Origin: Merluccius polli | Taxonomy: Eukaryota; Chordata; Actinopteri; Gadiformes; Merlucciidae | Assembly (NCBI GenBank): GCA_030340625.1 | Contig: JAOPHQ010003131.1 | Span: 1 to 64,000, forward strand | Direction of reading: 5' to 3' | Length of the DNA stretch: 64,000 bases | Shown: positions 1 through 10,204 of the stretch, piece by piece | How positions within the stretch are numbered: the stretch's first letter is position 1 | Layout of the letters: each line of letters starts with the position of its first letter | The notes under the pieces: generated by a model | Seen by the model: only the letters and a program-made list of their open reading frames with translations | What the model was told of the DNA's origin: nothing | The model's database searches: none | Program-made: the position numbers and the translations under genes

Positions 1-664
1 CCCCCCCCCCCCCTCCCCCATCCAAGCAAACAAAAAAAAAAACACATACCGGACTCTGAACAGGGTTACCATACCTACAAAAAACCTGGACTCTTTTCAG
101 GGTTGCCATACCTAAACAAAAAATAAACACAGCCCCCCAAACCCCACTACCTCCACACCTCCCCAGGGTCACACGCCCACCCCACCCTCCCCCTCCGTCC
201 CGGAGACCGGAGGCCTGGGGCTGCTGCTCCGGCTGGCGGAGGTGTCTCTGGGGTAGCTGGCTGCAGGGGCTGGCTGGATGGGCTCGGAGGAGGCCCGACA
301 GCTGGGCCGCGGAGGTAGCTCTCGGAGGGCCTGGAACAGTTCGTAGTCACCCCCCTCCACCAGGGCGACGAGGCATGATCCCCCTTCCATCTCCTCCTGG
401 AGCATGGGGCCTTGGGCTCCTGGTCCCCTGGCAGAGGGGCGGCTGGCCTGGGCTGCTCCAGGCTGGATCCGGGGGAGGCTAGCTGCAGACGGTTGCCGGT
501 GGCGGTCGCTGCGCTGCCTCCCCGCTCCTCCGCTGGCCGTCGCTGCCGTTCAGGGGGAGCTGGTGCTGGGGTGGCTGTCCTCGCCGCGGCTGGTGGCTCC
601 AGTGTAGCTTGGACAGCCCTTCCGTGTCCCGTCCTGGTCGGAGGGGCCCCACATTGGGCGCCAG
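1..664 (-). mobile_element. Internal region of an LTR retrotransposon, cut by the window edge
   Basis: On the minus strand this lies directly downstream of the LTR at 665-985. It is GC-rich and has overlapping open frames, the longest on the minus strand covering 147-695, with many Pro, Arg and Ser residues. I recognise no gag, protease or polymerase motif, so this may be a leader or part of a non-autonomous element. The same internal sequence recurs at about 29358-29877, where the frames are also partly open and share the SLEQPR and GRVG stretches, so it is a family feature and not unique DNA. The poly-C run at 1-13 is the last sequence seen before the edge. The 3' LTR, if present, lies outside the window. 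Confidence 0.7.
646..663 (-). other. Candidate primer-binding site
   Basis: Read on the minus strand, one base (C) separates the LTR end (...CCGCCACA) from TGGCGCCCAATGTGGGGC. A PBS normally begins with TGG, complementary to the CCA end of a tRNA, at this position. The matching tRNA was not assigned. The related element at 27538-30063 has a diverged version (TGGCACC...) at the same place. Confidence 0.55.
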
Positions 665-985
665 TGTGGCGGGGTAACGTCCGGCCACACGCCACCTAAG
701 TGGCTTTCTTTCGGGCCCTCCGACACAGGACACGGGTAGATGTTATTCAAGGTGTTTATTTGGAGTTTAAGGCCAGTTGGTATTCGCCGAGCTGATAGTA
801 CAACATGTCATGACAGTGCTCCTCCTCGAGTGTGTGTGTTGATGGCTGGTTTATCCTGGGTGCCATGATTGCTCTGCACCACAGGTGTGCAGCCCCACCC
901 AGCCAGAGTCCAATCAGTGTGACTCAGGCCAGGTGAGGCTGTAAACCAGCCACCAACAACACACACTCCACATAAACCCTCCACA
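665..985 (-). mobile_element. 5' LTR of an LTR retrotransposon (family LTR-A)
   Basis: This 321-bp LTR runs from TGTGGAGGG... (minus strand, 985) to ...CCCCGCCACA (665), so it has the usual TG...CA ends. It is homologous over its whole length to the solo LTR at 5623-5942, and to 27538-29357 and 56021-56293. Its body contains the shared stretches CACCTGGCCTGAGTC and GCACACCTGTGGTG and an AATAAA-like site shortly before the end (AATAAACACC). Internal sequence continues towards the window start. The TSD cannot be checked because the other LTR is outside. Confidence 0.85.
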
Positions 986-1175
986 ATCTCCATTTGAATC
1001 TTCATTCCGATTGCAACAAATTCATTAAATTAAATTAATATTTCTGAAAGATAAAGAAAAAACACCTTGCCTTAGCCAACCAATTCCAAAACTAAAGTAC
1101 ATAATCACATCAACCAATAACAAATAGAATACACATGAAGGTATATCAAAGCTCTTTGACAAATCAGGTTCATGT
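986..1175. other. No recognised feature
   Basis: Short AT-rich stretch between the LTR and the next MITE. I see nothing specific in it. Confidence 0.5.
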
Positions 1176-1216
1176 TAGGTCTGGGCGATATGGCCAAGAT
1201 CTCCTGTCCTGATATA

Positions 1217-2433
1217 CACTCACCGGCCACTTTATTAGGTACACCTTGCTAGTACCGGGTTGGACCCCCTTTTGCCTTCAGAACTGCCTTAATCCTTCGT
1301 GGCACAGATTCAACAAGGTACTGGAAACATTCCTCAGAGAGTTTGGTCCATATTGACATGATAGCATCACGCAGTTGCTGCAGATTTGTCGGCTGCACAT
1401 CCATGATGCGAATCTCCCGTTCCACCACATCCCAAAGGTGCTCTATTGGATTGAGATCTGGTGACTGTGGAGGACATTTGAGTACAGTGAACTCATTGTC
1501 ATGTTCAAGAAACCAGTCTGAGATGATTCGCGCTTTATGACATGGCGCGTTATCCTGCTGGAAGTAGCCATCAGAAGATGGGTACACTGTGGTCATAAAG
1601 GGATGGACATGGTCAGCAACAATACTCAGGTAGTCTGTGGCTTTGACACGATGCTCAATTGGTACTAATAAGCCCAAAGTGTGCCAGGAAAATATCCCCC
1701 ACACCATTACACCACCACCAGCCTGAACCGTTGATACATGGCAGGATGGATCCATGCTTTCATGTTGTTGACGCCAAATTCTGACCCTACCATCCGAATG
1801 TCGCAGCAGAAATCGAGACTCATCAGACCAGGCAACGTTTTTCCAATCTTCGATTGTCCAATTTTGGTGAGCCTGTGCGAATTGTAGCCTCAGTTTCCTG
1901 TTCTTAGCTGACAGGAGTGGCACCCGGTGTGGTCTTCTGCTGCTGTAGCCCATCCGCCTCAAGGTTCGACGTGTTGTGCGTTCAGAGATGCTCTTCTGCA
2001 TACCTCTGTTGTAACGAGTGGTTATTTGAGTTACAGTTGCCTTTCTATCAGCTCGAACCAGTCTGGCCATTCTCCTCTGACCTCTAGCATCAACAAGGCA
2101 TTTGCGCCCACAGAACTGCCGCTCACTGGATATTTTCTCTTTTTCGGACCATTCTCTGTAAACCCTAGAGATGGTTGTGCGTGAAAATCCCAGTAGATCA
2201 GCAGTCTCTAAAATACTCAGACCAGCCCGTCTGGCACCAACAACCATGCCACGTTCAAAGTCACTTAAATCACCTTTCTTCCCCATTCTGATGCTCGGTT
2301 TGAACTGCAGCAGATCGTCCTGACCATGTCTACATGCCTAAATGCATTGAGTTGCTGCCATGTGATTGGCTGATTAGAAATGTGCGTTAACGAGCAGTTG
2401 GACAGGTGTACCTAATAAAGTGGCCGGTGAGTG
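1217..2433 (-). mobile_element. Tc1/mariner element copy A (DD36E type)
   Basis: This 1217-bp element has about 30-bp perfect TIRs beginning CACTCACCGGCCAC and is flanked by TA on both sides (1215-1216, 2434-2435). It carries a single transposase frame on the minus strand. It sits inside the hAT-like MITE at 1176-2694. Three close copies occur at 5458-7002, 37430-38649 and 38697-39916, so the family has been very active in this genome. Confidence 0.95.
1249..2286 (-). CDS. Tc1/mariner transposase, DD36E (Incomer-like), open reading frame
   Basis: A cut-and-paste transposase of 345 residues, the full length for the group. An N-terminal paired-like helix-turn-helix (about residues 7-47, LSDFERGMVV to VYREW) is followed by a second DNA-binding helical region (about 80-122). 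The catalytic domain has D155 (SDESRF), D245 (QQDNAP) and E282 (NPIEHLW). There are 36 residues between the second Asp and the Glu; Sleeping Beauty-type Tc1 elements have 34. That spacing and length are known for the DD36E/Incomer branch; the assignment is my inference. The frame is uninterrupted, but residue 271 is Cys where copies B, C and D have the Trp that is near-invariant in the xPxQSPDLNPIE motif. One Gly is also missing near 190-192. Activity is therefore doubtful despite the open frame. The start is the ATG shared by all copies (MGKKGD). Confidence 0.93.
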   Translation of the reverse strand: MGKKGDLSDFERGMVVGARRAGLSILETADLLGFSRTTISRVYREWSEKEKISSERQFCGRKCLVDARGQRRMARLVRADRKATVTQITTRYNRGMQKSISERTTRRTLRRMGYSSRRPHRVPLLSAKNRKLRLQFAQAHQNWTIEDWKNVAWSDESRFLLRHSDGRVRIWRQQHESMDPSCHVSTVQAGGGVMVWGIFSWHTLGLLVPIEHRVKATDYLSIVADHVHPFMTTVYPSSDGYFQQDNAPCHKARIISDWFLEHDNEFTVLKCPPQSPDLNPIEHLWDVVEREIRIMDVQPTNLQQLRDAIMSIWTKLSEECFQYLVESVPRRIKAVLKAKGGPTRY

Positions 2434-2488
2434 TAGGTCATTTCATATCTTGATAATGATATCACGTATCATGTATTTACCACATGGT

Positions 2489-2844
2489 AAAGCCTTTTTT
2501 GTATATTTGACGAATGAAAAGTTCTGAGTATTTGTTAATTTGACTAAGAACTTTAAATATTTGTGCAAAAGACGTAAATATTGCCGTAATGAAGTTCAGC
2601 TGCTGATTTTTCGACATTACGATAGAAACGATGAAAAAAATATAGACGGTTTTGGTTGTGACGATATATATATTGTCATATCGCCCCCAGACTTGTTCAT
2701 GCCCAGAACCTTTGTCTGAGGTGGGGGTGGTGACACTGTAAATCAACATATGACCTCATGGAGAGCGTTGACTGCTTACAGCAGGGGTGTCAAAATCAAT
2801 CTATGCAGGGGCCACATCCAAAACCGATAACAGCTTTGAAGGCC

Positions 2845-2884
<40 letters not shown>
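2489..2884. repeat. Left member of a long direct repeat flanking an RTE-like LINE
   Basis: Runs from AAAGCCTTTTTTG to the end of an (AT)n run. It is near-identical to 5053-5457: I count two substitutions in the roughly 355 non-microsatellite bases. The two copies lie immediately on either side of the LINE fragment at 2885-5052. Either this is an exceptionally long target-site duplication or a tandem duplication. Confidence 0.95.
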
Positions 2885-2887
<3 letters not shown>

Positions 2888-5045
2888 GCATTTTTAAACA
2901 AAATTGGCAGTAACAGAAGTAAACGTTTTAATGTTGACAAACTACAAGATACCAAAATCAGAATAGACTTTACCATCGCACTGAGAAACCGTTTTTCTGT
3001 ACTCCAACACGAGGAAGAAATTACCATTCATAATTTCAATGAAGCCATGACACAAGCAGCAAAAGAGAGCATTGGCTACAGGAAACACAACAAATCCACA
3101 TGGATGTCCGATAACACATGGCAACTAATAGAGGAAAGAAAACAAACTAAGAAGAGACTACTGAATACCACATCTCCAAGGCTCAGAGAAAGGCTCACAA
3201 CTAAATACAAGGAGGAAGATAAAGTTAAAAAGGCAGCAAGGAAGGATAAGAGGCATTTCACAGAACAACTTGCTAAAGATGCTGAGACAGCAGCACAGAG
3301 GAAAGATATGAAAACCATATACAATATAACACGTAAACTGTGTGGGTACAACAACACAAACCAAGACCGCCCAGTGCAGAATCCAGATGGAACAACCATC
3401 ACGGAAGAAAAGGCAAAGCTTGAAAGATGGAAGGATCATTTTTGCGAAATCTTAAACAGGCCACACCCACAGACACTCCCTGACATCACAGAGGCAGAGA
3501 CTGACCTTGACATTAACCTCAATAACATCACAGTGTGTGAAGTAAAGGAAGCTATAAGAAAGATCAAGAACAGTAAAGCACCAGGAGAAGATGGTATATG
3601 CCCAGAAATGCTTAAAGCAGAAGACCAAGTAACACCCACAATTCTCAGAGACATCTTCCAAGAAATTTGGAACAAAGAAGCCATACCTGACGAATGGAAA
3701 ACTGGTCTAATTGTTAAAATCCCCAAAAAAGGGAACCTGCAAAACTGTAACAACTGGAGGGGCATTACCCTGTTATCAATTACCTGTAAGGTGTTCAGCA
3801 GCATTATCCTCAGTCGCATTTCAGCAGCCGTGGATGGCATACTAAGAACTGAACAAGCTGGCTTTAGGAAAGGACACTCATGCACCGACCACATATTTGT
3901 GTTACGACAGATACTAGAACAAACACAGGAATGGAACAGTTCTCTTTATGTTGTCTTCGTCGACTTTGAAAAAGCCTTCGACAGCTTGCACCGTGACTCA
4001 CTTTGGAAAATCCTCAGACATTATGGCATTCCCACAAAAATTGTCAACATCATCAAATCCCTGTACGAAGATATCGACTGCAAAGTTATACATAATAACA
4101 CTCTGACAGACCCTTTCAAAGTAAAGACCGGGGTCAAACAAGGATGCATACTATCCCCACTTCTCTTTTCCCTGGCAATAGACTGGGTAATGAAAAATGT
4201 CACTCAAGACAAAAGAAGAGGTATACAGTGGACAATTAACACAGTCTTAGAAGATCTTGATTATGCAGATGACCTTGGTCTTCTCTCAAGCAGGCACGCT
4301 GATGCTCAAGAGAAATCAGAAAAGCTCAACAGGACATCCAACACCATTGGCCTCAAAGATAAACGAAGGAAAGACCAAAGTGATACGGAAAAACACCACG
4401 AATAACAATCCAATCACAATAAATGAAAAACCACTTGAAGAAGTCAAAGCATTTACTTATCTGGGCAGTAATGTTGCTGTCGACGGAGACTGCACGAAGG
4501 AAGTGGACATTAGAATTGGCAAAGCAAACCAAGCCTTCGCAATGCTCAGACCAGTATGGAGAAGCACCAGTATACACACCAGAACAAAGATCAACATTTA
4601 CAAAAGTAATGTACTTAGTGTGCTCCTATACGGAGCTGAATGCTGGAAGGAAACAACTTACATCAAACACAGACTGAACGTCTTTCAAAATAAATGTCTA
4701 CGACGGATCTTAAGAATCTTCTGGCCAAATACCATCTCAAACAAAAACCTGCAGCAGAAAACAGGCCTCATGACAGTAGATGAAGTGATCGAAGCCCGCA
4801 GATGGAGGTGGTTGGGTCACATCTGCCGGATGCCACCAGACAATCTAACCAGAGTAGCCTTACGATGGACACCCCAGGGGAAAAGATCTAGAGGAAGACC
4901 AAAAGAAACTTGGAGACGGACCGTGGAGAAGGAAGTAAAGAGACGAGGCTTCTCCCTGAATGAAACTCCAAAGGTGGCGGCTGACCGAGCCAGGTGGCGG
5001 GACCTCTTGAAGCCTCATGGGCCACGTGGCCCGGAAGAGGATTGA
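2885..5045 (+). pseudogene. Broken LINE reverse transcriptase (one frameshift)
   Basis: Reverse transcriptase copies element RNA into DNA at the target site. The frame is open from the repeat junction (2885) without a start codon; the first Met is at 3047. Visible RT blocks are KAPGEDGI, PKKGN, NWRGITLL, EQAGFR, FVDFEKAFDS, GVKQGCILSP and the catalytic YADD at about 4262-4273. A single-base insertion in the A run near 4355-4360 shifts the frame: the first reading ends at 4405, while the true continuation (INEGKTKV onward) is read in the next frame to 5045. The tail carries RWRWLGHICRMP and GKRSRGRPKETWRR, a conserved C-terminal block of RTE-type ORFs. The APE endonuclease is missing because of 5' truncation. 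Inactive. Confidence 0.88.
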
Positions 5046-5052
5046 CTGACTG
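2885..5052 (+). mobile_element. 5'-truncated RTE-like non-LTR retrotransposon
   Basis: The fragment starts abruptly after the (AT)n run and ends after a short tandem tail (GATTGACTGACTG). It keeps the region before reverse transcriptase, the RT itself and the C-terminal domain, but has lost the endonuclease end. The short repetitive 3' tail and the GKRSRGRPKETW-type C-terminus are those of RTE-like LINEs. The clade call is by motif memory only. Confidence 0.85.
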
Positions 5053-5405
5053 AAAGCCTTTTTTGTATATTTGACGAATGAAAAGTTCTGAGTATTTGTT
5101 AATTTGACTAAGAACTTTAAATATTTGTGCAAAAGACGTAAATATTGCCGTAATGAAGTTCAGCTGCTGATTTTTCGACATTACGATAGAAACGATGAAA
5201 AAAATATAGACGGTTTTGGTTGTGACGATATATATATTGTCATATCGCCGCCAGACTTGTTCATGCCCAGAACCTTTGTCTGAGGTGGGGGTGGTGACAC
5301 TGTAAATCAACATATGACCTCATGGAGAGCGTTGACTGCTTACAGCAGGGGTGTCAAAATCAATCTATGCAGGGGCCACATCCAAAACCCATAACAGCTT
5401 TGAAG

Positions 5406-5457
<52 letters not shown>
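5053..5457. repeat. Right member of the long direct repeat
   Basis: Second copy of 2489-2884, beginning AAAGCC directly after the LINE tail and ending in an (AT)n run. It contains only the right end of the hAT-like MITE, which shows that it was copied from the left locus. Tc1-like copy B is inserted at the end of its (AT)n run. Confidence 0.95.
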
Positions 5458-5460
<3 letters not shown>

Positions 5461-5604
5461 TCACCGGCCACTTTATTAGGTACACCTGTCCAACTGCTCG
5501 TTAACGCAAATTTCTAATCAGCCAATCACATGGCAGCAACTCAATGCATTTAGGCATGTAGACATGGTCAGGACGATCTGCTGCAGTTCAAACCGAGCAT
5601 CAGA

Positions 5605-6970
5605 ATGGGGAAGAAAGGTGATTGTGGGGGTGTATGTGGAGTGTGTGTTGTTGATGGCTGGTTTACAGCCTCACCTGGCCTGAGTCAGACTGATTGGACT
5701 CTGGCTGGGTGGGGCTGCACACCTGTGGTGCATGAGCAATCATGGCACCCAGGATAAACCAGCCATCAACACACACATTCAGGGAGGAGCACCGTCATGA
5801 CTGGTTGTACCATCAGCTCGGCGAATAACATCTGGCCTTAAACTCAATAAACACCTTGAACTACATCTACCCGTGTCCTGTGTCGGAGGGCCCCAAAAGA
5901 AAGCCACTTAGGTGGCGTGTGGCCGGACGTTACCCCGCCACAGTGATTTAAGTGACTTTGAACGTGGCATGGTTGTTGGTGCCAGACGGGCTGGTCTGAG
6001 TATTTCAGAGACTGCTGATCTACTGGGATTTTCACGCACAACCATCTCTAGGGTTTACAGAGAATGGTCCGAAAAAGAGAAAATATCCAGTGAGCGGCAG
6101 TTCTGTGGGCGCAAATGCCTTGTTGATGCTAGAGGTCAGAGGAGAATGGCCAGACTGGTTCGAGCTGATAGAAAGGCAACTGTAACTCAAATAAACACTT
6201 GTTACAACAGAGGTATGCAGAAGAGCATCTCTGAACGCACAACACGTCGAACCTTGAGGCGGATGGGCTACAGCAGCAGAAGACCACACCGGGTGCCACT
6301 CCTGTCAGCTAAGAACAGGAAACTGAGGCTACAATTCGCACAGGCTCACCAAAATTGGACAATCGAAGATTGGAAAAACGTTGCCTGGTCTGATGAGTCT
6401 CGATTTCTGCTGCGACATTCGAATGGTAGGGTCAGAATTTGGCGTCAACAACATGAAAGCATGGATCCATCCTGCCTTGTATCAACGGTTCAGGCTGGTG
6501 GTGGTGGTGTAATGGTGTGGGGGATATTTTCCTGGCACACTTTGGGCTTATTAGTACCAATTGAGCATCGTGTCAAAGCCACAGACTACCTGAGTATTGT
6601 TGCTGACCATGTCCATCCCTTTATGACCACAGTGTACCCATCTTCTGATGGCTACTTCCAGCAGGATAACGCGCCATGTCATAAAGCGCGAATCATCTCA
6701 GACTGGTTTCTTGAACATGACAATGAGTTCACTGTAGTCAAATGGCCTCCACAGTCACCAGATCTCAATCCAATAGAGCACCTTTGGGATGTGGTGGAAC
6801 GGGAGATTCGCATCATGGATGTGCAGCCGACAAATCTGCAGCAACTGCGTGATGCTATCATGTCAATATGGACCAAACTCTCTGAGGAATGTTTCCAGTA
6901 CCTTGTTGAATCTGTGCCACGAAGGATTAAGGCAGTTCTGAAGGCAAAAGGGGGTCCAACCCGGTACTAG
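5605..6970 (+). pseudogene. DD36E Tc1-like transposase split by a solo LTR after codon 6
   Basis: Codons 1-6 (MGKKGD) lie at 5605-5622. A 320-bp solo LTR plus one copy of the GTGAT duplication follow, and the frame resumes at 5948 (LSDFERG...) and is open to the stop at 6968-6970. Apart from the insertion I see no stop or frameshift. The DD36E residues (SDESRF, QQDNAP, NPIEHLW) and the Trp of the KWPPQSPDLNP motif are intact, unlike copy A. By chance the LTR end is open in the same frame, but it gives no ATG start. The intact downstream frame suggests that the LTR came in before other decay, or recently. Confidence 0.93.
5623..5942 (+). mobile_element. Solo LTR (family LTR-A) with 5-bp TSD
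   Basis: The 320-bp LTR runs from TGTGGGGGTG to CCCCGCCACA and is flanked by GTGAT at 5618-5622 and 5943-5947, a perfect 5-bp target duplication. No internal sequence remains, so it is the product of LTR-LTR recombination. It matches the LTR at 665-985 closely and has AATAAACACC near its end. Confidence 0.95.
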
Positions 6971-7004
6971 CAAGGTGTACCTAATAAAGTGGCCGGTGAG
7001 TGTA

Positions 7005-7485
7005 TATATATGTAACAAAGTGAAACTGTTCCTTTTCATCAGCTAGATATCAATATTTAAGACTCCAAACAATTAATCAAATCTACTTTTCTTTTGACCA
7101 GGCGCTATGTGCATATCATTTTCTTTTCTCTTAAGGTTTGTCTGAAGCTAAATGTGCCATTTAGCAGACCGAGGTGCATTTCCTCCATTTTTTGTTAGTT
7201 GTTTGCATGGCAATTTGTGATGAATCGCGTAGCTGCCTCTCTAGTTGCTGCTTGAGGTTTCAATGTTGCCGATAGAAAACCAGGAGACCAACTGAATGAG
7301 CCACAGCAGCTTTGTCGCGCTAAAGTAAATGCTGCTGCTGAAACAGTGAGTGCTGATACTGATACTAAGTATGCATCCTTGGATAAAACGTAGGGTTAGG
7401 GTTAGTATGCATCCTTGGATATAACGTACACTTTTGTGTGGCCCTGAGGGGGAAGGTGGTGCGGCAATTCTGCATGCAGCACCTG
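7005..7485. other. No gene; unassigned sequence
   Basis: AT-rich, with a short tandem duplication of the GTATGCATCCTTGGATA type at about 7368-7428 that includes GGGTTAGGGTTAG. I see no coding or element signature. Confidence 0.5.
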
Positions 7486-7740
7486 CAGTGTTTCCCATAC
7501 ATTGATTTTTTTGTGGCGGCCCGCCACAATATCAACATTGACCGCCACATATTGATTTTATTTTTTCTAACTATTTAAAATGGGTCAAATCTTATTTAAT
7601 TGTAGAGCTTATTTAATCTTATTTAATTGTAGAGCAGTGCATCAGCCCCTCTCCCCACTTTCGCTCTGTCTCGCTCTCTCTCGGACCTGTCTGTGAATAG
7701 CCCCTCCTCTCCGTGAATAGCCCCTCCTCTCCGTGCACAC

Positions 7741-8681
7741 AACGTTTTCACACCTAGTTCGTTTGGAGCATTTGTTTCGAACCCTGGAGTGTTTGTACCC
7801 CAAGTTTGGTTCGTTTGGGCAGATGTGAACACAGACACCGCACGAGAGACCATCTGTACAGGGAGACCACCTGTACTCGGCGCGCTTCCCAGCGCACTCT
7901 GGAGCGGTTCCTTTGCAGTGAGAATGCAATCCGACCCAACGGACCAAAACAACTCACTAGTGCGTCTTCGGAATAGAAATTGTTGGGTGAATATGTCACT
8001 GTATGCATTATTTAAAGCGCGCCTTCTCCTACTGAAGTGTCTCGAAGCAGCGTGTCTTCGTACAAAATGCATCAACACATTATTTTTGAAACAAAGTCTA
8101 GATTCACGTTCAAAGTTAAGGCCTTTGCACACCAAGTCCGTATTTTTTGTCCGAAATTGTCGCACGTTTAAAAATAATTACGACCTCATGTTGTGTCAAT
8201 CACGCTTACACACCGACTCCGAAACTTTAGTCCGTCATTAAAGTTTTCGGAACAGGTTCGATTTTCAGCGTTTTTCGCATCCATAAAAAGCAAGAGCAAG
8301 GTTTCTGTCACGGATTAAAAAAACGCATACGAAAAATACGGACTTGGTGTGCAAAGGCCTTTATTGTGATACTCGTACTGATAACGCTGGTATAACAACA
8401 ACAGAATCGCGACAACTGCAATGAGCTTGTGAGTTTGCTCCATTTTCGATGCATTATTCCGTGTTTTTCTTTTCAGAAGATAGTGATGAAATTCCCGCCC
8501 GAAAATTCTGACCAATGAGGGAACAGTTTGCTTGCATGTGGCGTTTGTTTACCAATTTTGGTCCGTTTTTAAATATTGCCATGTGAAAACAAACTGAACC
8601 AGGGTGCGAGTGCAACATGGTAACAAATTAGTTCCTGATTCGGAGCAAAGCAAACGGACTATAGGTGTGAAAACGCCCTCA
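7741..8681. mobile_element. Nested non-autonomous DNA transposon (GTTTTCACACC ends)
   Basis: Left ACGTTTTCACACCTAGTTCG and right CGGACTATAGGTGTGAAAAC are inverted repeats of about 25 bp with a few mismatches. The element lies within 7486-9087 and itself contains the small MITE at 8119-8360. The open frames in it (for example plus strand 7789-8241) match nothing I know. The superfamily is not assigned. Confidence 0.6.
8119..8360. mobile_element. PIF/Harbinger-like MITE
   Basis: A 242-bp element with TIRs AGGCCTTTGCACACCAAG and its complement at the right end, flanked by TTA on both sides (8116-8118, 8361-8363). A 3-bp TTA/TAA duplication is the habit of PIF/Harbinger elements. It is non-coding. 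Confidence 0.75.
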
Positions 8682-9087
8682 ATGTTCATACGCAGGAAGG
8701 ATTGTTTTTCCCACGGAGAAGACGGCTGGCTGAATTGAAAACTGATGCATTCAACAAGTATGTGAGGAGCCTAGCTAGTAAGGATAGCTATAAGTTAAAG
8801 TTAGAATACAACTGGGTTGTTGAGGTTAGCATGCTCAGTTATTTGAAAAAGTGTAGCAATCGAGCACTCACTGTATGTTTTTCACTTATGACACAAAGTG
8901 AAGCAATGGAGCTGTATATATTGTTCAGTTATTTGTCTGTTCAGTTATTTGCCAATTAAAATATACAGTGGAGCACCTTATATACAGTGGTATTATTTAA
9001 TAATTGATTTAAGAAAGCATGTGTGTGACCCCCCCCCCCCGGGGAGGTTACCACCACAAATAAAATCTGATTCTGTGGGAAACACTG

Positions 9088-9939
9088 ACCTGCGTATAGG
9101 AACATTTGCAATGCTTGCTGGGACTTGTAGTGCCACGCATGGCGGGGGTTAAAGATGCGGGCCAAAATGAATTGAAAACTGAAATGATTGCGCAGGCCGG
9201 ATAGAATTTGGCCGATGTTTGACACGTGTGGCTTACAGGTCGCTGTTAGAAGGGACGCGTCATGTTGTCCAATCGTCATCGACAGACAGCCAGGTCCTGG
9301 CGTCTGTGCTGACTGACCAATAGCAGTCAGAGAGGAGGTGGGTCTTCTATCTGATCGTCAAAATCACGCTCCAAACCGGCTCTTATGATAACTAATGACC
9401 ACAACAATGGTGCCCCCCCCCTTGGAAAAACAAGATATCAAAAGGCAATTTGTTAGTGTCCGCTTGATTCCTGGGAGCTGTCACAAGAGACACTTGAAAA
9501 CGTTGTGATGCTTTGTGTCATCTTTTTGGGTAACCTTGCTGCTATCGATCCCAACGTTAATGGTAGGCCGGCGGATGTGAAAAACACTATTTGCAGTAAA
9601 GAGTAAAGTCTTTTCGTCACACTTGTTTTCCGCCCGGAGTTGTACTCATTGAAATAAAAACCACGTTTGTCTTTTACTTGAGATGTCTAGAGAAGATGTT
9701 TTATAGACAAGTGCCCCTTTGCATCTTTCTTAAGTGCACCATGCTAATTACAACTCATTTAGATGCTACGTGGTCAGTGTTAAGTAAACAAGTGTTAAGT
9801 AAAATTGAAGCACACAGTGTTTACCTCATTTAGGCAAGCTCTAACAAGTCATCAGCATTTAGTGGACACTTACTGTGAATTTCAGATACAAGTAGGTCAG
9901 TGCAACTCGCTCAATGAATGTCTACAGGTATAGACTGCA
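9088..9939. other. No recognised feature
   Basis: Apart from short C runs (for example 9412-9421) I see no gene or element ends here. Confidence 0.5.
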
Positions 9940-10012
9940 TACATCGAACTCCAGTTTGAAGAACCTTTTGGCTGGGAGTCAAACACCCTAACCACTAGAC
10001 TAAACCCTCATT
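9940..10012 (-). mobile_element. tRNA-derived SINE head fragment
   Basis: Read on the minus strand, TAGTGGTTAGGGTGTTTGAC resembles a pol III A box in a tRNA-like context, and GGAGTTCGATG sits at B-box distance. The same head, with a better B box, occurs at 50952-51020. This arrangement is that of fish tRNA-SINEs. No body or tail was identified. Confidence 0.6.
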
Positions 10013-10204
10013 AACATGTGTTATGGATTACAGTTCAGCCAGAAACAATAAAATAACATTTTTTATTCATTGAAATGAGCCGTTGGTGAAAACACTTTCC
10101 TTCTGGGGTCCACATATAATACATAAGACAAAAACAACATTCAAACAACATTGAAAGTGACATCACACCAAGGGGGAAATTTTTTTTTATATATATATAT
10201 ATAT

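Larger units (their letters stand above)
1176..2694. mobile_element. hAT-like MITE split by Tc1-like copy A
   Basis: The left end TAGGTCTGGGCGATATGG and right end ...CATATCGCCCCCAGACTT form imperfect terminal inverted repeats (TIRs). Flanking 8-mers GTTCATGT (1168-1175) and GTTCATGC (2695-2702) differ at one base, as expected of an old 8-bp hAT target duplication. Without copy A the element is about 300 bp, AT-rich and non-coding. Its right part also lies in the second direct repeat at about 5053-5258, so the MITE was there before that duplication. Confidence 0.75.
5458..7002 (+). mobile_element. Tc1/mariner element copy B, interrupted by a solo LTR
   Basis: TIRs beginning CACTCACCGGCCAC stand at both ends, flanked by TA (5456-5457, 7003-7004). 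The total is 1545 bp; removing the 320-bp LTR and one 5-bp TSD leaves 1220 bp, the same as copies C and D. The target was the (AT)n end of the direct repeat. Confidence 0.95.
7486..9087. mobile_element. Non-autonomous DNA transposon with CAGTGTTTCCC ends (copy 1)
   Basis: Left end CAGTGTTTCCCATACA and right end TGTGGGAAACACTG are inverted, and near the left end is a GTGGCGG...CCGCCACA inverted pair. The flanks share ACCTG on both sides. A second member with the same ends lies at 11453-13574. The ends resemble hAT elements, but the shared flanks are shorter than the usual 8 bp. No transposase is recognisable. The body is largely made of the inserted elements described separately. Confidence 0.65.

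Noticed and set aside
5912..5947. Alternative N-terminus of the copy B transposase encoded by the LTR end
   Set aside because: The open frame across the LTR end has no ATG; GTG is not a likely start in an animal, and the true first codons lie at 5605-5622.
7789..8241. 150-residue plus-strand frame
   Set aside because: It spans parts of two nested non-coding elements and crosses the MITE border at 8119.
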